Positions 8,039 to 16,382 of a stretch of DNA of 64,000 nucleotides are shown here, piece by piece; position 1 is the first letter of the stretch; each line of letters opens with the position of its first letter. The position numbers and the translations under genes are program-made. The notes beneath the pieces were generated by a model that did not search any database, was not told the origin of the DNA, and saw only the letters and a list, made by a program, of their open reading frames with translations. This DNA is from an uncultured Clostridia bacterium (lineage in GTDB: Bacteria; Bacillota; Clostridia; TANB77; CAG-508). The stretch is taken from assembly GCA_934167835.1 (NCBI GenBank), contig CAKPLZ010000006.1:38316-102315 (forward strand), in the 5' to 3' direction.

Positions 8039-10001
8039 TTACTCCTTTTTATAATAATCATTTGTAAATCCATCTGCATTAAGCGGTAATCCTTCGGCCC
8101 ATTCTGGAACCATACACATAAGTTTTATTGCGTTTTCTAAGGTGAATCTATTGTCTCTTTTTGGGATTTCACAAATCACTTCGTCGTGAATATGAAACAA
8201 AACTCGGTACTGATTTTTTACTAACCTTTTTATGCTTTCAGCTAAACAATCTCTCGCTATAGCTTGTACAATATTTTCAGTCAGTTTTCCACCATAAGTT
8301 GGTATTTTTTCCCATTTTTTTGTTGTCTGATTTTGCCCCATATATACTAATGATTCTCCTCCAAACTGGTTAAGTTCCAATCTAGCTTGTACATAAAACA
8401 ATTGTCTCTTGCTCGGTAGAGTAACTACTAGATTACCATGTTCAATATTAAAATAAATACCTTTTTGCATTACCTGAGTTTGACCGGTTTTTAAGCAATT
8501 TATTGCACAATTTTGTATAGTATGCCACAAGTCTACTATTCTTTTGTTACTAAGTCTCCATCGGCTTACTATATCGGGTAGTTCTTCCTCTGTTAGCCCT
8601 TTTTCTAATGCTCCCATTTGTACTAGTGCTCCAGGTCCACCCTGATATCCAAGTGCAAGCTCTGCAACTTTTCCTTTTTGTCTTAGTTCGTATTCTGGAT
8701 TTCCTTTTTTAATTCTTTCTATTGATACTCCAAACATTTGTGAAGCTGAAGCTTCATATATTTTTCCGTGTGTTCTAAATACATCCAAACGCCATTTTTC
8801 ATCTGCTAGCCAGCTTATAACCCTAGCCTCAATCGCACTAAAATCTGCAACAGCAAAAGTGTATCCCTCTGATGCTATAAATGCGGTTCTAATTAGCTGT
8901 GAAAGAGTATTTGGAATATTACCGATAAATTATCCTTATTGCATTTATATTTTGGTTTTTGACCAATTCTCGTGCGACTGATAATGTCTCTAAATGATTC
9001 TGTGGTAAGTTTTGTACTTGTACCAATCTTCCGGCCCATCTACCAGTTCTATTTGCTCCATAAAACTGTAATAGTCCCCTTACTCGGTTATCTTGGCACA
9101 TTGCTATTTCCATAGCATCATATTTTTTAGTACTTGTTTTAGATAACTCTTGTCTAATTTCAAGCATGCGCTTTACCTTTTCTGAATCTGTATTTTTTAT
9201 TAGCTCTGGCACATCTTTTTTGTTTAAGCTGGTTATTAAGTTTCCTGTTTCACTTGAAAGCCATTCTTTTAACTGTGCAACCGAATTTGGATTACTTAAA
9301 CCAGATAGCTCTTGCGCTTCTTCTAAAAGTTCTTCTGTTCTTGTATATGCTATTTGTAAAGCACCTTCTACTAGCTTTCTATCTATCCTTACACCATAGG
9401 CATTCATAAGAATATCTATTTCCCACAGTTCTTGTTCTGATTTTGGAAATATAACTTTTAATTTATCTTTTATTGCCTTTTCTGTTACAACATCTTGAAT
9501 ACAATATTCTTTAAATAAATTCCACTTTTCAGGCTCGTGTTTTGGTAAATTTCGGGTTCTTCCACCATTTGTTTTTGTAGGATTACAAGGCACACAAAAA
9601 TATCTTATAAGTGCTTTTCCTGTAGCCAATTTTTTCTTATCCTCAGCTAGTCCCATTGCATCTCCTATTGCCTTTAATCCGGCAGGATACCCTGCATATA
9701 ACCCTTTTATCATTGTACAGTTCCATTGTTCTATCGGTGTTGGCCAAAACTTGTTTAAGCAATACCATTCGAATGCCGCATTATATGCAGTTTTTAAAAT
9801 ATCTTTATCACAAAGAGCAGTTATCAACTCTTGTGGTAACTGCTCTCCCTGTGCTAAATCTATTATTTTTACTGGCTCATCATCAAAAGAATAAGCAAAT
9901 AAAAGTATTTCAAAGTCCTGGGATTGCACATATTTGTACAACCCTGCTTTACCTATATCAACAGAAGAATATGTTTCTATGTCTATTGATAGCTCTCTCA
10001 T
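8039..10001 (-). CDS. Phage DNA polymerase, family A, with a +1 shift at CGG
   Basis: Replicative polymerase without the 5' nuclease domain. Residues 1-200 form the 3'-5' exonuclease (LSIDIETYSS with the catalytic D and E, TAYNAAFEWYCL). The polymerase domain follows with RTGRWAGRLVQVQNLP. The zero frame ends at TAT CGG TAA (8922-8924). Skipping the C continues as YGNIPNTLSQLIRTAF, then VADFSAIEARV (motif A), KVAELALGYQGGPGAL (motif B) and LFHIHDEVICE (motif C). The full product is 653 residues, normal for these phage enzymes. Neighbours DUF2815 and DUF2800 form the usual replication block. Confidence 0.88.
8922..8924 (-). other. CGG +1 frameshift site 4 (DNA polymerase)
   Basis: mRNA ATT TAT CGG TAA TAT TCC. 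Zero frame stops at the next codon. Omitting C gives TAT GGT AAT ATT CCA (YGNIP), matching the conserved LYGN-P segment of phage family A polymerases. There is no homopolymer here. Confidence 0.9.
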
Positions 10002-10004
10002 TTT

Positions 10005-10661
10005 TTAGTTCACCCCATAGATATTAGATATTGGTTTACCTGTTATTGGGTCTATTGCTTGTGTTGTTTGGTATTGTGGCATTTGGTATTGTGGTTGTGC
10101 CTGTGTTGTTTGGTATTGTGGTTGTGCCTGTGTTGTTTGTAATGGAGTACCAAAATCTTCTGCAGCGGTTGTTCTTCCATCTAAAGGTTGTCCGTCCTCT
10201 AACTTTTGAATATTTCCTAACCCGCAGCCTACACCTTTGTTTCCGTTTTGATTGTAAGCATAAAATCTAATACTTGCACGACCATAACACCCTGAATAAA
10301 TTTCTGTTTTACTTATTATTGGGTTGCCATTACTATCAACTATCTCAGGTGCTGTGTTTGACTTTGCAGAGATTACCCAATGCCCTTTGCATTCTGGCCC
10401 AAAAGGTTCTCCACTCTGTCTAAGTCCATCGCCATCATAAATTGGTAGATTTGGGTTTGCTGGCATTACCCCTTTAAATTTATCAGCCAAATTATCTTGT
10501 AGGCATTGGTTAATTGCGTTTACTATTCTTTGGTATGTATCAACATCGCTTTTTGGTATTAGCAATGTTACTGAATATTTTTCATCGCCATTTGGTGTTT
10601 TTCGCGGTTCAAATACCGCCATATAACTAAATCTTACTTTTCCTGTTACTAAATTATTCAT
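10005..10661 (-). CDS. DUF2815 phage protein, probable ssDNA-binding protein
   Basis: 218 residues. The core has YMAVFEPRKTPNGDEKYSVTLLIPKSD and the later GCGLGNIQKLEDGQPLDG typical of DUF2815, which has an OB-fold-like arrangement and accompanies the family A polymerase. The C-terminus carries short repeats of PQYQTTQAQ, giving a flexible Gln-rich tail as in single-strand-binding proteins. The role is inferred from family and location. It overlaps the next upstream gene by 8 bases. Confidence 0.8.
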   Translation of the reverse strand: MNNLVTGKVRFSYMAVFEPRKTPNGDEKYSVTLLIPKSDVDTYQRIVNAINQCLQDNLADKFKGVMPANPNLPIYDGDGLRQSGEPFGPECKGHWVISAKSNTAPEIVDSNGNPIISKTEIYSGCYGRASIRFYAYNQNGNKGVGCGLGNIQKLEDGQPLDGRTTAAEDFGTPLQTTQAQPQYQTTQAQPQYQMPQYQTTQAIDPITGKPISNIYGVN

Positions 10662-10899
10662 TATTTTTACCCCCTAAAACTTTATTTTTTAGTGTGTCAA
10701 ATATATGCGCCATTTCATCTGGTGATATTCTTTTTATTTGTATTTCTTCCACATTTTCTTTACTTTTTTCAACTTTGTCCTTAGTGTTATTGCATTCGCA
10801 TTCGCATTCCCTTTCTTCTATCACTTCTTCTGCAATTTTTGCTATCTTTAGCCCACTCAAAAAGGCTAACCCTATAACTTCTAATTTATTAAAATCCAT
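10654..10899 (-). CDS. Small phage protein of unknown function
   Basis: 81 residues, with a hydrophobic N-terminal helix, then an acidic Cys-containing stretch (EERECECECNN) and a charged C-terminal helix. No family recognised. It overlaps the DUF2815 gene and is spaced by one base from the DUF4406-like gene, so it belongs to the same operon. Confidence 0.5.
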   Translation of the reverse strand: MDFNKLEVIGLAFLSGLKIAKIAEEVIEERECECECNNTKDKVEKSKENVEEIQIKRISPDEMAHIFDTLKNKVLGGKNNE

Positions 10900-10900
10900 A

Positions 10901-11341
10901 TTATTTATCCTCCACTTCTTTTATAAATTTATTGTATTTTACAGCTATTTCATGTTCTATTTGACAACCTCTTGCCTTTTCCCAGCCTGGCATAAAAACT
11001 ACTGCATCCACTTTGCTCATTGCTTCGATTGATTTTGCTAAATAATATAATCTTGCATCTCCTTCAGGTGGTTCTTCAGCAAAAATAGTATCAACAACTT
11101 CATGTCCTTTTTCTTCTAATTTTTTTACTAATTCTGCCCTTTCAGATCTAATTTGTTCTTCCGTTTTCCCTTTCATAGGTTGACTAATCATTATTTTTAA
11201 TTTTTTCATCTCAATCATTTTTTTATGCTCCTTTTCTTCTTTTAATTTTAAAAAATACAGTGTTTTTATTTTTATCAATTCATCATATTTGTCTTGGTCA
11301 ACAGTTATTGTTGGTGTAGAAAATACACGATCTAATGCCAT
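10901..11341 (-). CDS. DUF4406/nucleoside deoxyribosyltransferase-like protein
   Basis: 146 residues. After a basic helical N-terminus, the domain begins LKIMISQPMKGKTEEQIRSER and ends VDAVVFMPGWEKARGCQIEHEIA, the pattern of the DUF4406 branch of the nucleoside 2-deoxyribosyltransferase fold, with a glutamate in the position used for catalysis in that fold. In phages it may act in nucleotide metabolism. The upstream extension before LKIMISQP is unusual and the true start may be internal. Its start overlaps the DUF2800 stop by one base. Confidence 0.7.
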   Translation of the reverse strand: MALDRVFSTPTITVDQDKYDELIKIKTLYFLKLKEEKEHKKMIEMKKLKIMISQPMKGKTEEQIRSERAELVKKLEEKGHEVVDTIFAEEPPEGDARLYYLAKSIEAMSKVDAVVFMPGWEKARGCQIEHEIAVKYNKFIKEVEDK

Positions 11342-12528
11342 TAATCATTACCTCCTAAAACTTTATTTTTTTTAAATTCTTCAGCTGCTGAAATTGTTTT
11401 GTATGGTTCTCGTTTATCCGTTTCTTTTGCAAGGGTTGGTGCCCCTTTTGGTTTTTCTATGTAGTCTCCAATAGTTTCAGCAATTTGTTTTTTACCTATT
11501 GCCTTTTCCAATGCAGTAAGTGTCAAAGGTTTTCGTTCATACAGCATTGCGCTATCAATTCCAGTAGCTTCTAGTATTTCAAAAGCTTTATCTATATCAA
11601 CTATTTTTCTATTGCTTTTTCCTTCGACAGCTTTATATCCTGGTACATCATTTCCTTTTAGTATTTCATCTAAAGCATAGCTATTAATGTCTTTTATCCA
11701 CTCAGTTAGCCCTTCTGTTTCATTTAATATTTGAGCTAATTCTGTATTATTTAAAATTCCTATTACTTTTTTTTGTTTGATTTCTTCAACAGTTTTCATA
11801 TTTTCTTTCGCTCTAAATTCACAAGCACCCTTTGCCTTGCAAAATCTGCAATGTTCGCCTTGTACAAATGTACCCAAGCCCATAAATGCTTGCTGTGCTT
11901 TAGGTTTAACAACAGTATTTCCCCATTCCTCAAGTTCTGTTCTTGACAAGCTATATTCAGATATATTATCTTTTCTTGGCTGTATTATTACCATTCTTAT
12001 ATTTTGTATGTTGTATAAGAACCCAAACTGCTTTATGGCCCCTAAAGCGTATAACATCATTTGCGGATTTCTCTCAGCTGATACCTCCACACCTTTACCA
12101 TATTTAAAATCTATAACAACTAATGTTTCTCCAGATATAAGAATGCAATCTGTTGTTCCAAATCCTTCTGGAACATAATCACTGAAGTCCACAGTTTGTT
12201 CTACAGCTACAAACGGCCTTGTATTAGTTTCAAGTGCAATGCCTTTTATATATTCGAGGTATGTATCAGTATGAGCTAACATCTCTTTATCAAAATGTTC
12301 TTCTTTTGTAAATTTGTTAAGTCTTCTTGTATATGCTGTTTTTGATAGTGCATCTAAGAAGTAACTATTTACTTTAAATTCTGCAATTGCATGCGCAAGT
12401 GTTCCTTCTTCCATATAATCGCTTGTCTTATCTGGAAATTTCTCCTCTAGCCTTGCAGAAGGTGTACACACAAGCCACTTATGACTACTACTTGCAGACA
12501 GTATTGCATGTTTTTTTAAATCCTCCAC
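11341..12528 (-). CDS. DUF2800 phage PD-(D/E)XK nuclease
   Basis: 395 residues. Visible nuclease core: GTLAHAIAEF (helical E), VPEGFGTTDCIL, then LVVIDFKYGKG (catalytic D and K). A Cys cluster CRFCKAKGACEFR resembles the iron-sulfur ligands of Cas4/RecB-like nucleases. DUF2800 regularly precedes DUF2815 and a family A polymerase, as here, and likely processes DNA ends in recombination-dependent replication. The stop and start codons of neighbours overlap by single bases. Confidence 0.85.
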   Translation of the reverse strand: MEDLKKHAILSASSSHKWLVCTPSARLEEKFPDKTSDYMEEGTLAHAIAEFKVNSYFLDALSKTAYTRRLNKFTKEEHFDKEMLAHTDTYLEYIKGIALETNTRPFVAVEQTVDFSDYVPEGFGTTDCILISGETLVVIDFKYGKGVEVSAERNPQMMLYALGAIKQFGFLYNIQNIRMVIIQPRKDNISEYSLSRTELEEWGNTVVKPKAQQAFMGLGTFVQGEHCRFCKAKGACEFRAKENMKTVEEIKQKKVIGILNNTELAQILNETEGLTEWIKDINSYALDEILKGNDVPGYKAVEGKSNRKIVDIDKAFEILEATGIDSAMLYERKPLTLTALEKAIGKKQIAETIGDYIEKPKGAPTLAKETDKREPYKTISAAEEFKKNKVLGGND

Positions 12529-12932
12529 TAAACTTTCACCCCTGCTTCTATTAGCATTGTAGCTAATTTGTTATAGTCCTTTTTATCAATTTGAGTTAAT
12601 GCTTGTACATTAAATTGCGCGAGAATGCCCATTATCACATTCATTTTTCCAGCACTTACTGCATTGCTCATCGCAACTGCTAATTCCTCTTGTGTAAAGC
12701 TTTTTTCTGTTTGAGCTTGTACGGGTATTGTTTGATTAATTGGCATTGATTGTTTTATTGCTTCTGTAGAAGGTACAACACTCTTGCCACACATTTCATT
12801 CTTAGTTTCTCCTATACTTGTACCAATTTTGTTTTCGGCTCTATGCTTTTCATCTAATCCTACTTTAATTTCTATTGCATCAGCTATCCTTTCTAAATTC
12901 TTGTTAATATCTTCTAAAATTTTTTCTAACAT
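12528..12932 (-). CDS. Phage protein of unknown function (134 aa)
   Basis: A helical N-terminus (MLEKILEDINKNLERIADAIE) typical of phage proteins that form short coiled coils, a low-complexity middle, then a folded C-terminal segment (FTQEELAVAMSNAVSAGKM...FNVQALTQIDKKDYNKLATML). The C-terminal part resembles repeats seen in phage rolA-type accessory proteins, but I cannot name the family. The stop overlaps the DUF2800 start. Confidence 0.5.
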   Translation of the reverse strand: MLEKILEDINKNLERIADAIEIKVGLDEKHRAENKIGTSIGETKNEMCGKSVVPSTEAIKQSMPINQTIPVQAQTEKSFTQEELAVAMSNAVSAGKMNVIMGILAQFNVQALTQIDKKDYNKLATMLIEAGVKV

Positions 12933-13008
12933 TTTAAATTAAACCTCCTTGATTTTTATTTACTAATATTATAAAATTAGTTATGTAGGTATTTTGCAAG
13001 TGTTTTAC

Positions 13009-13233
13009 TTAAAGTGCATCGGGAACACTTAAGGTTGCAAATACCTTTTTTAAATTATTTTCAAAGTTATTTACTCTTTGAAGTTGCTCTATTGTTGTTG
13101 CATTAAATTTAAGCCACTTGTTTGTATCCTGCATTTTGAAGTAACCTTCTAGTGTTTCTACAGATGCTGGTATTAATTCTTTGTCTTGTTTGTTCTTCAA
13201 ATCTTTTAATAACTGTTGAAATCGCTCAAGCAT
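13009..13233 (-). CDS. Small phage protein of unknown function (74 aa)
   Basis: A mostly helical 74-residue protein (MLERFQQLLKDLKNKQDKEL...). The ATG at 13233 follows AGGAGGAGGAAATC. No family recognised. It is part of the leftward early operon. Confidence 0.5.
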   Translation of the reverse strand: MLERFQQLLKDLKNKQDKELIPASVETLEGYFKMQDTNKWLKFNATTIEQLQRVNNFENNLKKVFATLSVPDAL

Positions 13234-13257
13234 AATGATTTCCTCCTCCTTTCTTAA

Positions 13258-13410
13258 TTATTTCATATATTTTTTTACTGCTAATATAAATATAATTAGC
13301 AAAGTTAATATCTTTAATATAACTTGTCCAGTTAAAGCAGCTCCACAATCAAGTTCCCCAATTTGTCCAAGTATTGCAAAAAAGCTAATTAATGCTATTA
13401 TTTTTCTCAT
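13258..13410 (-). CDS. Small phage membrane protein (50 aa)
   Basis: ATG at 13410 behind GGGGGAAAATCAA; the stop is at 13258. The peptide has two hydrophobic helices, MRKIIALISFFAILG and VILKILTLLIIFILAV, joined by a short loop. It lies between two early genes in the same orientation. Unrecognised family; a superinfection or membrane-linked role is possible but not shown. Confidence 0.55.
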   Translation of the reverse strand: MRKIIALISFFAILGQIGELDCGAALTGQVILKILTLLIIFILAVKKYMK

Positions 13411-13427
13411 TTGATTTTCCCCCTTTT

Positions 13428-13712
13428 CTAAACAACCCTGTTCAACTCCAGATTAATTTTTCTTTTCTGAAAGTCAACATTAATTGTTTTGCTCTTTGTC
13501 TTTCTTTTTATAGGTTTTATTTCTAAAGTGTCTTGTGCTAATTGTTTTTGGGTTTCAACAAATTCTTTAATGTCTTGTATGTCAAATCTGTAATCTCTTG
13601 TTCCAACTTTAAAACATTTTAGCCCTTGTCTTATAAACTTATGTATTGTTCTGTTGTCTTTTACTCTAAAGAATTGTTTTGTTTCCTCTATTGTTAATAA
13701 ATGTTGTTCCAC
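13428..13712 (-). CDS. Excisionase-like HTH protein
   Basis: 94 residues. The N-terminal half fits the HTH_17/excisionase fold: LLTIEETKQFFRVKDNRTIHKFIRQG, then KVGTRDYRFDIQDIKEFVE. The C-terminus is basic (KPIKRKTKSKT). Such proteins direct excision or act as early regulators. An operator palindrome lies directly before it (13727-13740), so the repressor may control this gene separately. Confidence 0.7.
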   Translation of the reverse strand: MEQHLLTIEETKQFFRVKDNRTIHKFIRQGLKCFKVGTRDYRFDIQDIKEFVETQKQLAQDTLEIKPIKRKTKSKTINVDFQKRKINLELNRVV

Positions 13713-13726
13713 TATTGCCTCCTTTC

Positions 13727-13740
13727 GTGAATTTATTCAC
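13727..13740. promoter_or_regulatory. Repressor operator, copy 1
   Basis: Perfect 14-bp palindrome GTGAATTTATTCAC between the two early HTH genes. An identical copy lies at 13980-13993. Together they are the likely binding sites of the phage repressor. Confidence 0.75.
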
Positions 13741-13743
13741 ATA

Positions 13744-13959
13744 CTAAATTAAAAAAATATATTTTTTATAATCTAATTTATGTTTATTGCAATATTTTAT
13801 AATTGCACCACAAAATATTGCACCAGCACCTTTACCCTTATTTTTAAAAACCTTGTTGACATGTGTTCTTTCTATTCCTGTTGCTTCAGCAAAAAGTGTT
13901 TGATTTCCATTAAATTTTTCTTTAAGTAACTCCTCCAACGCTACTATATTTACTTCCAT
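13744..13959 (-). CDS. Cro-like HTH protein
   Basis: 71 residues with a helix-turn-helix (NQTLFAEATGIERTHVNKVFK). It is the first gene of the leftward early operon and is transcribed divergently from the S24 repressor, the position of Cro in lambda-like switches. The promoter and operator sit directly upstream. The Cro role is inferred from location. Confidence 0.7.
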   Translation of the reverse strand: MEVNIVALEELLKEKFNGNQTLFAEATGIERTHVNKVFKNKGKGAGAIFCGAIIKYCNKHKLDYKKYIFLI

Positions 13960-13979
13960 TATCCCACCTCTTTTTCTTT

Positions 13980-13993
13980 GTGAATTTATTCAC
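13980..13993. promoter_or_regulatory. Repressor operator, copy 2
   Basis: Second GTGAATTTATTCAC, located at the expected transcription start of the leftward early promoter, where a bound repressor would block initiation. Related half sites (TTCAC) follow at 14047 and 14069 near the repressor promoter. Confidence 0.8.
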
Positions 13994-13999
13994 GATGTA

Positions 14000-14028
14000 A
14001 TAATACTATATATTTTTTATATTGTCAA
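14000..14028 (-). promoter_or_regulatory. Leftward early phage promoter
   Basis: TTGACA (14023-14028), 17 bp, TATTAT (14000-14005). Drives the cro-like gene and the replication operon. Operator copy 2 lies at its start point. Confidence 0.8.
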
Positions 14029-14060
14029 TAGTTTTTTGAGATTTTTTTCACATTTTTTTA

Positions 14061-14089
14061 TTGAATTTTTTCACACTCTATGCTATACT
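14061..14089 (+). promoter_or_regulatory. Repressor promoter
   Basis: TTGAAT (14061-14066), 17 bp, TATACT (14084-14089), upstream of the repressor ATG at 14110. A TTCAC half site lies within the spacer, suggesting autoregulation. Confidence 0.75.
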
Positions 14090-14109
14090 TGATTTAGAGG
14101 TGTTTTAGT

Positions 14110-15069
14110 ATGTTTAATCAAGAAGAATTTTCAAAAATATTAACTAAAATCAATTGTAGTTATGATACAATGACAGACTTTGCTAAAAAAGCATCCTTTG
14201 ACCGAACTTATATTTCTAAATACATTAACAAAAAATTAAAAAACCCACCTACTCCAAAAATATTAGAAAAAATAGCAAATGCTTCTAACGGTATCACAAC
14301 ATATACAGAGCTTATGATAATTTGTGGATATATCGAAAAAAATAGCTCATTTGGTAAAAATTTTAATAAAATAAATGATTTTCAAAATAAATTTAAAGAG
14401 ATGTATAAAGGCTTAAATTTATCAAGCATAGAAGGAAAATATTTTAACGATTATATGAAAAAGTTTTTAGAAATGACTTTTGAACAACATATTGACCAAA
14501 AGCAGGCACTAGAAAATATTGAAAGAGAACTCAAAAATAATATTAAAGATATACAATCATGTACTAAAATAATAAAAGCAATAAAAATAAATATAAACTC
14601 ACTAATTTTAGAATCTAATTTATACGAGTTAGATTCTATGCTGTTAAATAAATCAAAAAACTTAACACCAAAATACTACATGTGCCCAGTCTATGGTCGC
14701 ATATCAGCAGGACAACCTAACTGGGCAGAAGAATGTATAGAGGGTAGAATACCTATTGATCCAGATTTGATGAATATTGCAGAACCGGAAGAATGTTTTT
14801 TCCTTCGTGTAAATGGAGAAAGTATGAACAAAGAAATAAAAAATGGTGCTTATGCTCTTATTAGAAAAACTGATGTAGTTGAAAACGGAGATATTGCTGT
14901 TGTATTGGTAAATGGGTATGATGCTACATTAAAGAAGTTCTCTAAACAAGGAGATTTGATAATATTGGAACCAATGAGTACTGACACAAGTTTTACTACT
15001 CAGGTTTATGGAAAAGACACAGAAATAAAGATAATTGGTAAATATATTGGTAAAATGGAGATGAAATAA
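14110..15069 (+). CDS. Phage CI/LexA-like repressor (peptidase S24)
   Basis: 319 residues. N-terminal helix-turn-helix DNA-binding domain (MTDFAKKASFDRTYISKYINKK), a long central helical linker, and a C-terminal S24 peptidase domain. Visible landmarks: the Ala-Gly cleavage site in ISAGQP, the catalytic Ser in VNGESMN, and the catalytic Lys in YDATLKKF. Such repressors self-cleave during the SOS response, inducing the prophage. The ATG follows GAGGTG by about 8 bases. The stop overlaps the integrase start (TAATG), so the two are co-expressed in the lysogen. Confidence 0.9.
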   Translation: MFNQEEFSKILTKINCSYDTMTDFAKKASFDRTYISKYINKKLKNPPTPKILEKIANASNGITTYTELMIICGYIEKNSSFGKNFNKINDFQNKFKEMYKGLNLSSIEGKYFNDYMKKFLEMTFEQHIDQKQALENIERELKNNIKDIQSCTKIIKAIKININSLILESNLYELDSMLLNKSKNLTPKYYMCPVYGRISAGQPNWAEECIEGRIPIDPDLMNIAEPEECFFLRVNGESMNKEIKNGAYALIRKTDVVENGDIAVVLVNGYDATLKKFSKQGDLIILEPMSTDTSFTTQVYGKDTEIKIIGKYIGKMEMK

Positions 15070-16172
15070 TGGCAGGATATAAAAGAGAAGTTCGACTTGG
15101 TGTATGGAGATTAGAATATCAGCTAGACAGTGAAAAGTATAGTAAAAATGTAAAAGCCAAAACTCCCACACAAGCAGAAAAACTATTGGCTAAGTTCATA
15201 ACAGAAATCGAGGAAGGTACTTATCAAAGTTCAAACACTGTTACTTTTTCTGAGTTTGCTCAAACATACTTAGATAACTACGCTAGACAGCAATGTAGAC
15301 CTATAACTGTACAGGGTTATAAAGGGCTATTAAATAACCGAATATTAAAATATTTGGGAAGCTATAAGATAGGGAAAATAACTCCTTCTATATTAAATTC
15401 CTTTTATAATACAATTGCAAATGAAAAAGTTAAAAAGGATATTAATGGAGAAGTAGTTGAATATTATACATTTGGTCAAGAACACTTAAATAAGCATTAT
15501 AATTTAATAAGTGGCATACTTTCCTATGCTGTAAAAATGAATATACTAAAAATTAATCCTAATAAGAATGTACCAAAACCCAAAACTAAAAGACATGAAG
15601 TTAAAAGAAGAAACTTCTATACCCCAGAACAATTAAAACTATTTATAAAAAAATTGGAAAAATCTAATAATGTAAATTTTAAGTTGCTTTGTTATTTGGC
15701 TATAACATTAGGTCTTAGAAAAGCCGAAAGCTATGGAACAAATAAACTATCCCTACAATTTGATGAAAATAAGTTCTGGGTTAATACTTCTTGTGAATAT
15801 GTACCTCATCAAGGCAAAATTTATACAGATTTAAAAACAACTGGTTCTGATAGGATTTTAGAAATGCCAGAAATCATAAAAAAAATGCTTATCAATTATA
15901 ATTTTGAAACTGAATATCTATTTGAAAACATTTCAGTAAGCACTATAGACAAATGGCTAAGGGCATTTGTAAAAGAAAATAATTTACCTAAAATTTCTTA
16001 TCACGAATTGAGACATACTCACGCAACATATTTGTTAAGCAATGGAACAGATTTAAAAACAGTTCAAAATAGGTTGGGGCATACGGATATATCAACTACA
16101 AACATTTATGTTCACGCCTTAGAAAGTAATGATAAAAAAGCAACAAAAAAAATAGACAAGTTATTTAAGTAA
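15069..16172 (+). CDS. int: Phage tyrosine integrase
   Basis: 367 residues. N-terminal AP2-like arm-binding region, then the SAM-like core-binding domain (TFSEFAQTYLDNYARQ), then the catalytic domain: Arg I in TLGLRKAE, the H-x-L-R-H motif in YHELRHTHATYLL, and the nucleophile Tyr in DISTTNIYVHAL. It catalyses site-specific integration into the neighbouring tRNA gene. Location at the prophage end next to the tRNA 3' end fits this. The overlap with the repressor stop indicates coupled translation. Confidence 0.95.
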   Translation: MAGYKREVRLGVWRLEYQLDSEKYSKNVKAKTPTQAEKLLAKFITEIEEGTYQSSNTVTFSEFAQTYLDNYARQQCRPITVQGYKGLLNNRILKYLGSYKIGKITPSILNSFYNTIANEKVKKDINGEVVEYYTFGQEHLNKHYNLISGILSYAVKMNILKINPNKNVPKPKTKRHEVKRRNFYTPEQLKLFIKKLEKSNNVNFKLLCYLAITLGLRKAESYGTNKLSLQFDENKFWVNTSCEYVPHQGKIYTDLKTTGSDRILEMPEIIKKMLINYNFETEYLFENISVSTIDKWLRAFVKENNLPKISYHELRHTHATYLLSNGTDLKTVQNRLGHTDISTTNIYVHALESNDKKATKKIDKLFK

Positions 16173-16188
16173 TTTTTTTAAGCACAAG

Positions 16189-16209
16189 TTCGCCTAAATT
16201 TCGCCTAAA
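16189..16209. repeat. Direct repeats, probable integrase arm sites
   Basis: TTCGCCTAAA occurs twice, at 16189-16198 and 16200-16209, one helical turn apart, between the integrase gene and the tRNA 3' end. Short direct repeats here typically bind the integrase N-terminal domain. Confidence 0.55.
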
Positions 16210-16230
16210 CTTATCTATCTCCTTTGGAAG

Positions 16231-16307
16231 TGGTGCACTTAGCTGGATTCGAACCAGCGGCCTCTCCCTTAGGAGGGGAGCGCTCTATCCACCTGAGCTA
16301 TAAATGC
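16231..16307 (-). tRNA. tRNA-Arg(CCU), prophage attachment site
   Basis: A full 77-nt cloverleaf: acceptor GCATTTA/TAAGTGC, D arm AGCTCAGGTGGATAGAGCG, anticodon stem CTCCC/GGGAG with loop CUCCUAA (anticodon CCU, reading AGG), T arm with GTTCGAATC, discriminator A and encoded CCA. The 3' end faces the integrase, so the prophage inserted at the tRNA 3' end; the att core is probably within it. The second att copy lies beyond the left edge. This tRNA does not read CGG. Confidence 0.95.
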
Positions 16308-16340
16308 GTGTACCTTTTATATTTTATATCAACTTTTTAA

Positions 16341-16382
16341 AAATTTCAATAACCAGAGTTTGAAAACTCTTGCTCTGGTTAT
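16341..16382 (-). terminator. Intrinsic terminator of the sigma factor gene
   Basis: Inverted repeat AACCAGAG (16351-16358) / CTCTGGTT (16373-16380), with an extra internal stem, followed on the minus strand by ATTTTT. Confidence 0.7.

Noticed and set aside
16231..16307. tRNA-Arg(CCU) as the decoder of CGG
   Set aside because: Its anticodon reads AGG; the loop has the normal seven bases, so it is not a four-base tRNA.
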